From: Fimbriimonadales bacterium
GTDB taxonomy: Bacteria; Armatimonadota; Fimbriimonadia; Fimbriimonadales; Fimbriimonadaceae
Assembly (NCBI GenBank): GCA_026418055.1
Contig: JAOACB010000024.1
Coordinates: 1-36,585 of the forward strand
DNA length: 36,585 bases
Direction of reading: 5' to 3'
Part shown: piece after piece, positions 29,691 to 36,183 of the stretch
How positions within the stretch are numbered: position 1 is the first letter of the stretch
Layout of the letters: each line of letters opens with the position of its first letter
Program-made: the position numbers and the translations under genes
The notes under the pieces: model-generated
What the model saw: only the letters and a program-made list of their open reading frames with translations
Told to the model about the DNA's origin: nothing
The model's database searches: none

Positions 29691-30955
29691 ACGCGCGACG
29701 CCTGCACGTGCGGCCAAGCGGCGTCGATGGCGGCCTTCGCCACGGCCTCGAGCAGGTCGTCCCGCACGCTGGCGGTGCCAGTGATCGCCGCCTCCTCGCT
29801 GCCCGCCGTCACCGACCCCACCACGGTGGCCAGCCGCAGGCCTTGGGCGGTCTCGCTGTGCAGCACGGAGTCCAGGCGGAACTTGACCCGCTCGCCTGCC
29901 AGGCGCTCCATGGCCTGCAGGGTGGCGCGCGCCACGGAGTCGGCGACCGGATCGTCGCCTCGGTTGTCCACGCCCGAGCGCACCACGTCGCCCATCGCCA
30001 GGATCACCGTGGTGAGCGACCCGCCCTGAGCTCTGCCGTCGTGGATGCTGGCGATTGTCGGCTTGTCGGAGCTCGCCGCGGGCCGGGGCGGCTGCGGGGG
30101 AGTCGGCTCGGGGACCTGCTCGACCACCGCCTGGGCCGGCGGCTGGGGCGACTTGCGGCGGGTGCAATCCTTGCTGGCGAGGTTGATCAGGTTGTCGACC
30201 GTCGCGGCGTAGTGGATGTTCTCCCGCTCGACCGTGCGTCGGCCTCCGGACACTCCGACGGAGTAGGCGACCGGCTCGATGGGTTGGCCGACGTCGAACG
30301 CCACGCGCCCCAGGGCCACGATGGAGAGGAGCTGCGAGACCTCCTGCCGCGTGCGCAGGGTGCCGATGGCGAACTCGTCGCCGCCGTACCGCACCAGCAG
30401 GTCGCGCTCGGGGTCGATCTTCGAGCGCAGGCACTGCGCGAACTGCTCCAGCACGCGGTCTCCCACCACGTGGCCGTAGCGCTTGTTGTACAGCCCGAAG
30501 CCGTCCAGGTCCACGAACAGGATGGTGATTTCGTGGCCCAGGCGCAGCTGCTCCACGCCCCACTCGCGCAAGCGGTCGCTCCACGGCAGGCCGGTGAGCG
30601 GGTCGCGCGAGCGGCGCAGCTCCCGGAGGAGCATGTTGGAGGTCACGATGCCCAGGAAGCGCTCGCCGTCCACCACGGGCGCCACGGTGCAGTCCCGTTG
30701 CACGAACAGCTCGGCGGCGTCCTCGACGCGCATCGCGGCGTCGAGGACGACGTCCGGTTGTTCCACCGCGTCCTGCACGGTCTCGGATTCGGGGCGACCC
30801 TCGAGGCTCTCCGCCCGCAGCACTCCCACGAAGCGGTTGCCCTCGACGACGCCGATCACCGGCATCCGATGCCCGGCCATCACGATCCTAGCCGTACTGA
30901 CGAGGTGCCTCGGATTCACCCACACCGGGGTCAGGCGGACCTCATCGATGCGCAT
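29687..30955 (-). CDS. CBS-GGDEF diguanylate cyclase with uncharacterised C-terminal domain
   Basis: 422 aa from an ATG at about 30955. Two CBS-like motifs (about 8-112: GHRMPVIGVVEGNRFVGVL, CTVAPVVDGERFLGIV) are followed by a GGDEF domain (about 115-265: DPLTGLPWSDRL, FVDLDGFGLYNKRYGHVVGD, RYGGDEFAI). GGDEF is intact, so it should make cyclic di-GMP. The inhibitory RxxD site is not conserved (PERD). After a Pro-rich linker (about 267-297) comes a 125-residue domain (299-422) that ends SVRDDLLEAVAKAAIDAAW and faintly resembles the LeuA C-terminal regulatory domain. There are no membrane helices, so it senses something in the cytoplasm, perhaps nucleotides at the CBS pair. It is convergent with kdsD. 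Confidence 0.85.
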   Translation of the reverse strand: MRIDEVRLTPVWVNPRHLVSTARIVMAGHRMPVIGVVEGNRFVGVLRAESLEGRPESETVQDAVEQPDVVLDAAMRVEDAAELFVQRDCTVAPVVDGERFLGIVTSNMLLRELRRSRDPLTGLPWSDRLREWGVEQLRLGHEITILFVDLDGFGLYNKRYGHVVGDRVLEQFAQCLRSKIDPERDLLVRYGGDEFAIGTLRTRQEVSQLLSIVALGRVAFDVGQPIEPVAYSVGVSGGRRTVERENIHYAATVDNLINLASKDCTRRKSPQPPAQAVVEQVPEPTPPQPPRPAASSDKPTIASIHDGRAQGGSLTTVILAMGDVVRSGVDNRGDDPVADSVARATLQAMERLAGERVKFRLDSVLHSETAQGLRLATVVGSVTAGSEEAAITGTASVRDDLLEAVAKAAIDAAWPHVQASRV

Positions 30956-30960
30956 TCCAA

Positions 30961-30990
30961 GAGAGTTTCTCTCAGATTCCGTGCGGAATC
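30961..30990. repeat. Two adjacent palindromes upstream of the GGDEF gene
   Basis: GAGAG-TTT-CTCTC (30961-30973) and GATTCCG-TG-CGGAATC (30975-30990) stand side by side just upstream of the GGDEF start, in the 71-bp gap after the DnaA-like gene. Either could be an operator or fold as RNA next to the start codon. Confidence 0.45.
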
Positions 30991-31026
30991 CGGTCCCGGT
31001 GGGCGAATCTGGCAGTTCGCGCAGGT

Positions 31027-32090
31027 TCAAACCGGCAAATCTTCCAGGGACCCGGCTGGGCCTGCAGGGCTCCGCGGGGCCAGGCTGGCGACGGCCGCGG
31101 CCACCGTGGCCTCCACGGCCTCGCACGTGGCCGGGCAGCAACCCAGGCGGCGCGCGACGCGCTCGGCGGCGGCGTAGGCCAGCCCCTGCTCGGTGCTCAG
31201 CGCTCCTGCTGCCTGCTCCTCCGGCACGTGGGCGACCCGCAGCATCACGTAGGCCGCGACCTCCCTACAGGACACTCCCTCGGGCAGGAACGGCGCGGCG
31301 ACCTCCGCGGCCTGCATCACGTGGTCCCTCACGTCCCAAGCGCCGTTGCCGGCCAGCATGGGCGCCAAGAGGCCGCACGCGCGGAGCACGGCGGAGGGTC
31401 CCTCCCAGTCCGCCTGCACCGACAGAAGCCGGGTGAGAGCGCCGCGGATGGTGCCGGGGCAACCCAGAACGCTGGCGGACAGCAGGCGCACCACGCGGTC
31501 CCCCAGGCGCAAGCCGAGCTTGGAAGCCAGCTCCAGCATCATGCGCTGGCGCTCGAGGGACGTCAACCGTCCGATCCCCTCGATCCTCCACGACCGATGC
31601 AACGGCAGGAAGCGCCGCACCGCTCGCTCGGTGTTCTCACCTCCGAAAGCCACCAGCGTCGGGCGGCCCGCCCTCACCCTGCGCTCGAGCAGCAACCGAA
31701 CCCTCTGGCGGGTGCGGCTGCGTCCCAGGCACTGCTCCGCGTTGTCGATGAGGACCGGCTCGGGCGCCTGCTCGAGGCCGTTGCCCGGGAACGCCTCCGC
31801 CGCGTCGACCACGGGGGCACGGAGGGTCCGTACAACCGCCGCAGGCGCTGGTGCACAGCGGCCAGCAGGTGCGTCTTGCCGTAGCCGCTGGGGCCGAGGA
31901 TCGCCACGAACGTCTCCAAACCGGAGGAGAACAGCAGCGCCGCGTCCACGGCGTCGCTGTTCGAAGGCACCACCACCACCGATCGGAAGCTCCTCTCCTC
32001 GGTCGACGGATCAGCGGAGCCGAAGCCCGCGCCCGCGCCGCCGGTCGTCGTCAACGGCCTCGACCACCGCTCCTGAATCTCGAATGACAT
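31027..32090 (-). pseudogene. DnaA/Hda-like AAA+ ATPase, interrupted by a -1 frameshift
   Basis: Read from the ATG at 32090, frame one gives SVVVVPSNSDAVDAAL and a Walker A GPSGYGKTHLLAAVHQRL (Lys72), as in DnaA domain III. It then turns into Arg/Ser-rich nonsense at about 31813 and stops at 31674. The continuation is in the -1 frame from 31812 to 31027: Walker B-like PVLIDNAE, RQRVRLLLERRVRAGRPTLVAFGG and a helical lid RLTSLERQRMMLELASKLGL, then about 100 divergent C-terminal residues. One extra C in the minus-strand CCCCC (31813-31817) would restore a 354-aa protein. DnaA domains I-II and the DHSTV DNA-binding motif are absent, so it is a paralogue, not DnaA. The break may be a mutation, a sequencing error or programmed -1 slippage. 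Confidence 0.72.
31813..31817 (-). other. Frameshift site: run of five C (minus strand) in the DnaA-like gene
   Basis: The minus-strand sequence GTG CCC CCG TGG shifts from a conserved AAA+ frame to noise. Re-reading one C gives SVPPVVDAAEAFPGN and returns to the conserved frame. A sixth C would repair the gene. Homopolymer indels are common assembly errors, so this needs read-level checking. Confidence 0.6.
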
Positions 32091-32235
32091 CACCCTGGCC
32101 CTACCCCACGAACCCAAGCAAGAGAGGGTGCCGCCCTTGCCACCCGAAGATAGTGTCAAACATCCCTCCGCGAGGAGTCAAGGTCGAAATCGGCGAGATA
32201 GCAGAGGTTTTCCCATCCGTTCGAATCGGAGGACT

Positions 32236-32253
32236 CGAAAGCTCGTCCTTTCG
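32236..32253. repeat. Inverted repeat CGAAAG-N6-CTTTCG upstream of the DnaA-like gene
   Basis: Perfect 6-bp arms lie in the 232-bp gap 32091-32322, which is visibly richer in A and T than the rest of the window. It may be an operator or part of a terminator for the DUF1573-like gene upstream on the same strand. Confidence 0.35.
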
Positions 32254-32281
32254 ACATTCTTTGACATTTCCCGTCCACCGA

Positions 32282-32290
32282 TTTTCCACA
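32282..32290 (+). promoter_or_regulatory. DnaA-box-like sequence TTTTCCACA
   Basis: TTTTCCACA differs from the DnaA box TTATCCACA by one base. It lies upstream of the DnaA-like gene in the AT-richer gap. Two TTTGACA copies in opposite orientation (32154-32160 and 32260-32266) lie nearby. A single box is weak evidence for DnaA control. Confidence 0.3.
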
Positions 32291-32322
32291 ACTCTTCCCA
32301 GTTGCCGTGGGCTCGCGGCGTC

Positions 32323-33822
32323 CTAGGAACGCTTGGACACCTGCACCAAGGCCAGGGCCTCGCGACCCATCCAGTCGGTAAGCACCCTCACCCGAACGGT
32401 CACCGGAGACTCCGGCTCGGCTCCGATCCATCGGACCCGCAGCCGGTGCTCCGAGGCCGCGCCTTCGGTGATCCGCTCGACGTGCAGGCGCGGATCGGAG
32501 GCCTCCACGGCGCGGATGGCGAACTCCCTTCCCGGCGACACGACGGACAGCACCGCGCCTTCCGGGCCAGGGCGCAGCACGGCGCTGCCCGGCATCGCCG
32601 CCAGGCCCCTCTGCGCCACGAAAGGCAGGCGAATCACGGGGAAGCGGGGATCGTCGGTGGAGAGGACGACGTTCGCAGGGAAGCGGCCGTCCGCGCGGGC
32701 GGCCTCCAGCCGAACGAGCAGCGGCAGAGAGTGGCGGCCGTCCATCCGTCGGACCTCGCCGACCGAGACGGTTCCCGGCAAACCCTCCAACGTCGCCGAG
32801 AGAACCCTCAGAGGCGCCGACGCCGGCGTCTCCAAGGCCATCTCGAACGACGACGGGCCCTCCGCGTCGACGACGGCCCGCGGCAGGCGAGCCTCGTAGC
32901 GCGGCAGCACCCGCGTCCGCACGACGACCTCGGTGCGGGGCGCATCGGCGGAGTTGGTGAGGATCCAGAGGGACTTCTCCAGAGGTCCTTGGAACTCGGT
33001 GGTGTCGAGGAGCGCGTCGAGGCGCAGCGACCGTCCGGGGGCGATCTCGCCGGAGGGAACCGAGGCCATGCACCCGCAGGCGCTCGTCGTGCGGAAGAGC
33101 AGCGGCGCGTTGCCCGCGTTGACCAGCACCACCGGAACCGCGGCCGCCTCGCCCTGCACGACCTCCCCGGGGGCGGCGCCGGCGACGCGCACCAACGCCC
33201 GCGGACGGGCGGCCTGCAGCCGCTGGCGGCTCTGGGCGAGCGCCCTCAGCCGCTGGGCGTGGGACAGAAGCTCGCGGGCCAGCGCGGCCTCGCGGCGCGT
33301 CACGGGGTTCGGCCGGCTGGATGGTCGCGACAGCGGAGCCATCGCCTGGTCGGGGAAGATCGAGTCGTCCAGCCCCAGCCAGGCTCCCACGGCGAGCAGC
33401 ACGCCGTTGCGCGCGTCGTCTGCCGTCGCCGCGCGGATCTCCGCCACCAGCCTCGGGGAGCCCTCCGACTCGCCCCATGTCAGTCTGGCGGAGGGTCGGT
33501 CGTCCCGGGCGATCCTGAGCACCAGAGCGGGGGGAGCGTCGGATCTCCATCGCAGGCTGGGAACGGCCTCGCGCCATTGCAGCAGCGCCCGCTCGCGCGC
33601 CACCGCGAACGCCGCCGCCGTGCCTCGCGCCGACGCGTCCAGCTCCCAGCCGAGGGCGATCTCGGAGGACGGCAGGGTGCGGCCGCAGAGCTCGAGCGCC
33701 CTGTCGAAGCGCCCTGCCTCCAGCTCCTCCTGCACCCTCAGGCTGGCCCGAAGGAACTCGGCCCGGGCGCCCAAAGGCGGCACCGGGCCGAGCACGGACA
33801 CGACGGCGAGCAGCGCCAGCAT
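32323..33822 (-). CDS. Secreted protein with DUF1573-like domain
   Basis: 499 aa. The N-terminus MLALLAVVSVLGPVPPLGARA is a signal peptide without a basic n-region. A helical, TPR-like first part (about 20-110) is followed by a LeuArg-rich helical stretch. A DUF1573-like Ig fold (about 220-320) then shows VVLVNAGNAPLLFRTTSACGCMASVPSGEIAPGRSLRLDALLDT and KSLWILTNSADAPRTEVVVRTRV, including the CxC motif. A second beta-rich half follows. The DUF1573 fold is common in planctomycete-like and Bacteroidetes secreted proteins, role unknown. The gene starts 7 nt after the ANTAR regulator stop, so the two are likely cotranscribed. Confidence 0.75.
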   Translation of the reverse strand: MLALLAVVSVLGPVPPLGARAEFLRASLRVQEELEAGRFDRALELCGRTLPSSEIALGWELDASARGTAAAFAVARERALLQWREAVPSLRWRSDAPPALVLRIARDDRPSARLTWGESEGSPRLVAEIRAATADDARNGVLLAVGAWLGLDDSIFPDQAMAPLSRPSSRPNPVTRREAALARELLSHAQRLRALAQSRQRLQAARPRALVRVAGAAPGEVVQGEAAAVPVVLVNAGNAPLLFRTTSACGCMASVPSGEIAPGRSLRLDALLDTTEFQGPLEKSLWILTNSADAPRTEVVVRTRVLPRYEARLPRAVVDAEGPSSFEMALETPASAPLRVLSATLEGLPGTVSVGEVRRMDGRHSLPLLVRLEAARADGRFPANVVLSTDDPRFPVIRLPFVAQRGLAAMPGSAVLRPGPEGAVLSVVSPGREFAIRAVEASDPRLHVERITEGAASEHRLRVRWIGAEPESPVTVRVRVLTDWMGREALALVQVSKRS

Positions 33823-33829
33823 GCCCGCG

Positions 33830-34420
33830 TCAAGACGACGGAGAGTTGATCGACTTGGCGAGGATGATGGCCTCCGCCACCTCGCGCATGGTCTTGCGGG
33901 TGTTCATCGACTGGACCTGGATGCGGCGGTAGGCCTCGGCTTCCGACATCTTGTAGTCGTCCATGAGGATGCCCTTGGCCCGGTCGATGAGCTTCCTCGC
34001 CTCCAGGCGCTCCTGCAGGTCCGAGACCTCCTTGTTGAGCTGGAGGTGCTGCTCGTAGCGGCTGCGGGCCACCTCGATGGCCGGCGGGAGGTCGCTGGGC
34101 TTGAACGGCTTGACCAGGTAGGCGAACACTCCCGCGTCCTTGGCCCTCTGCACCAGCTCCTGGTCGCTGTAGGCCGTCAGCAGGATGGACGGCGCGATGT
34201 TCTCTCCCAGAATGACGCCCACCGCCTCGATGCCGTCCATCACCGGCATCTTCACGTCGAGGATGCAGATGTCGGGCTTGACGGCGCGAGCCACGTCGAC
34301 GGCCTGCTGGCCGTCGCCCGCCTCGCCGACCACCTCGTAGCCGAGGTTCTCGAGCATCTGCTTCAGGTCCAAGCGAATGATCGGATCGTCGTCCGCGATC
34401 AAAACACGCAAACTGGCCAT
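33830..34420 (-). CDS. Response regulator with ANTAR RNA-binding output domain
   Basis: 196 aa, the usual length. The receiver domain (about 5-118) has the acidic pocket DDD (10-12), phospho-acceptor D55 in CILDVKMP, T82 in LLTAYS and K104 in LVKPF. After a short coiled linker comes ANTAR (about 135-190): LIDRAKGILMDDYKMSEAEAYRRIQVQSMNTRKTMREVAEAII. ANTAR proteins bind paired hexaloop hairpins in mRNA leaders and prevent termination. The partner kinase is not in the window. The start has GAGGAGAG 6 nt upstream. Its targets are unknown; similar regulators in other bacteria control nitrogen and amino acid genes. Confidence 0.95.
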   Translation of the reverse strand: MASLRVLIADDDPIIRLDLKQMLENLGYEVVGEAGDGQQAVDVARAVKPDICILDVKMPVMDGIEAVGVILGENIAPSILLTAYSDQELVQRAKDAGVFAYLVKPFKPSDLPPAIEVARSRYEQHLQLNKEVSDLQERLEARKLIDRAKGILMDDYKMSEAEAYRRIQVQSMNTRKTMREVAEAIILAKSINSPSS

Positions 34421-34450
34421 GGGTTTCTCTCCTCGAGGGGAAAGGCCGTT

Positions 34451-34471
34451 CTATCCCGACTCTCCCGATAG
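34451..34471. repeat. Inverted repeat CTATC-N11-GATAG in the ANTAR regulator leader/divergent gap
   Basis: CTATC (34451-34455) and GATAG (34467-34471) flank CCGACTCTCCC. The repeat lies in the 101-bp gap between the ANTAR gene and the unknown plus-strand gene, overlapping the likely promoter of the ANTAR gene (TAGAAC or TATCCT on the minus strand). It is a candidate operator. Confidence 0.35.
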
Positions 34472-34508
34472 GATACCTTTCCGGCGTCCAACCAGCCCGG
34501 ACAGGGGC

Positions 34509-34514
34509 TATGCT
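34509..34514 (+). promoter_or_regulatory. -10 box TATGCT of the unknown gene, leaderless
   Basis: TATGCT ends 7 nt before the ATG at 34522. An ATG at 34510 lies inside this box and would be upstream of the transcript start, which argues for 34522 as the true start. Confidence 0.45.
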
Positions 34515-34521
34515 AGAAGGC

Positions 34522-35232
34522 ATGAGCGGCGATGCCATCCCGCAGTGGGAGCGAGGCCTGTACGAGGCGGAGGTGGCCCCCGGCGCGAGCCCCGGGGAGC
34601 TGCGGCAGGCGGCCCTGTGGGCCGCCGGGGATCCCGTGCGGCGCGTGCTCGCCTGCCCGTGCGGCCTGTTGGCGGACTTGGCCTCTGCCTTGCGGGAGGC
34701 GGGCCCGCCGTCGCCGGTGGGCGTGTGCGCGCTAGGGGAGGGCGCCGGCCTGGAGGACGGCGGCGGCCGCCTGCGGGCGGAGATCGAAGCGATGTCGGCG
34801 TTCGACGAGCGGCACCGCGACGTGGGCGAGTTGTGGGCTTACGAGGCTTGCCTCGAGGCGCACCAACCCACGCCCCGGTTGCTGGAGGATCTGGAGCGTT
34901 TCGAGGGCATCGAGGTGTTCGTGCGAACCGAGGATCTGGAGTCGCTCGCCGCGGCCGACTGCATCCAGGCGGCGGTCGACTGGCCCGGCACCGCCAAGGC
35001 CTCGGCGCTGTTCGTGGAGGCCGTGACGCTGGACGTGGGGCTCCGCCTCCGGAGGCTGCCGGGCAACGTCCGTCCGCTGCGGCTGCTGGAGGCGCTGGCG
35101 GGCATCGAGCGCTTCGACTGGGCCACGGCGGAAGTGCGGGAGTTCCTGCTGGCAGGCGCGGGAGCGACCATCGACCCGACGGAGGGCCGATCGTGGCTCA
35201 GGGCCGTGCAGTGGGAGGCGGCGCGGCCATGA
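34522..35232 (+). CDS. Protein of unknown function coupled to a universal stress protein gene
   Basis: 236 aa from the ATG at 34522 (MSGDAIPQWERGLYEAEV). An in-frame ATG at 34510 is possible but overlaps the -10 box. The protein is soluble and acidic, with no signal peptide or membrane helix. The middle holds a helical region (RLRAEIEAMSAFDERHRDVGELWAYEACLEAH, LLEDLERFEGIEVFV), and the second half has alternating short hydrophobic blocks. I recognise no family. Its stop overlaps the UspA start as ATGA (35229-35232), so the products are made together and may interact. It is divergent from an ANTAR regulator. Confidence 0.7.
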   Translation: MSGDAIPQWERGLYEAEVAPGASPGELRQAALWAAGDPVRRVLACPCGLLADLASALREAGPPSPVGVCALGEGAGLEDGGGRLRAEIEAMSAFDERHRDVGELWAYEACLEAHQPTPRLLEDLERFEGIEVFVRTEDLESLAAADCIQAAVDWPGTAKASALFVEAVTLDVGLRLRRLPGNVRPLRLLEALAGIERFDWATAEVREFLLAGAGATIDPTEGRSWLRAVQWEAARP

Positions 35233-36146
35233 GGATCCTGCTGGCCACGGACTGCGCGGGGCCTTCCTTGCTGGCGGAGACGCTGGTGGCCAAGCTGCCG
35301 GCGTTCGCCGGCGCGCAGGTGACGGTGCTGTCGGTGGCCCCTGTGCCCGCGCTGTTCGCTCTGGACCCCGACGGCCTGGGCCCGGCGTACGCAGCCGTCG
35401 AGGGTCTCGCCAGCGGGGATTCGTTCCTCCAACTGGCCGAGAGCCGCGCGGAGACCGCCGCCGAGCGGCTCAGGATCCTGGGGCTCCGGGCCAGCCCGAT
35501 GGTGAGGGTGGGGGATCCGGCCTCGGAGATCCTGGACGAGCTGGAGGAAGGCGGGGCGGACCTGGTGGCGTTGGGCTGCACGGGAGAGACGGGCCTTCCC
35601 GCCGCGCTGCTGGGCAGCGTCTCGCGCAAGGTGCTGTCGCACGCGAGGACCTCCGTGCTGGTGGCGCGTCCGTACGCCGGGATGGACTGCGAGGAGTCGG
35701 GAAGGGCGCTCTCCGCACGCTCCTCGCTGAGCGTGGTGGTCGGCGTCGACGGCTCTCCCGGGGCCGAGAAGGCGGTCGAGGCCGTGGAGGCCTGCGCGTG
35801 CGGCGTTCGGAAGGCAACGGTGGCGGTGGCCGAGCCGCTGTCGGTGTTGCCGGCGGGGGTCAAGGCCGAGGCGCTGGTGGCGCTGTCGAGCCACGACCGG
35901 CAGAAGGCGCGCGAGCTGGCGCAGGCGACCGCTCGGAGGCTGGAGGCCTCGATCGGGGAGACCGAGTGCCGGGTCGAGACCGGGCGCCCGTCCGAGGTGC
36001 TGCGGAGAGTGGCGGTGGATGCGTGCGCCGACCTGGTGGTGCTGGGAGCCAAGCGCCACGGGGTGCTGGAGCGCTTCCTGATCGGCAGCGTGTCCTACGA
36101 AGTCGCCGGATCGGCTCCCTGCTCCGTGTGGGTGGTGCGGCCCTGA
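35229..36146 (+). CDS. Tandem-domain universal stress protein (UspA family)
   Basis: 305 aa with two Usp domains. The first (about 1-140) begins MRILLATDCAGPS and ends with the ATP-binding-like LGCTGETGLPAALLGSVSRKVLSHARTSVLVARP. The second (about 160-305) begins LSVVVGVDGSPGAEKAVEAV and ends VVLGAKRHGVLERFLIGSVSYEVAGSAPCSVWVVRP. Both keep the Gly-rich loop of ATP-binding UspA proteins, with GS near the end. Such proteins support survival under starvation, oxidative or UV stress. A photolyase gene follows 37 nt later and an unknown gene is coupled upstream, so a stress cluster is plausible. Confidence 0.94.
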   Translation: MRILLATDCAGPSLLAETLVAKLPAFAGAQVTVLSVAPVPALFALDPDGLGPAYAAVEGLASGDSFLQLAESRAETAAERLRILGLRASPMVRVGDPASEILDELEEGGADLVALGCTGETGLPAALLGSVSRKVLSHARTSVLVARPYAGMDCEESGRALSARSSLSVVVGVDGSPGAEKAVEAVEACACGVRKATVAVAEPLSVLPAGVKAEALVALSSHDRQKARELAQATARRLEASIGETECRVETGRPSEVLRRVAVDACADLVVLGAKRHGVLERFLIGSVSYEVAGSAPCSVWVVRP

Positions 36147-36169
36147 CGAACGCCCCCGAGGCCGCGGCG

Positions 36170-36175
36170 TAGAAC
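36170..36175 (+). promoter_or_regulatory. -10 box TAGAAC of the photolyase gene, leaderless
   Basis: TAGAAC ends 8 nt before the ATG at 36184. No ribosome binding site is visible in between. The match to TANNNT fails at the last base. Confidence 0.35.
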
Positions 36176-36183
36176 GGTTCGGA

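Noticed and set aside
32091-32322. Chromosomal origin oriC next to a dnaA gene
   Set aside because: The gene is a DnaA paralogue without domains I-II or the DHSTV motif, only one near-match DnaA box is present, and no dnaN, rpmH or gyr genes lie nearby.
34510-34521. ATG at 34510 as start of the unknown gene
   Set aside because: It lies inside the likely -10 box TATGCT, so it would not be transcribed. 34522 fits the leaderless spacing.
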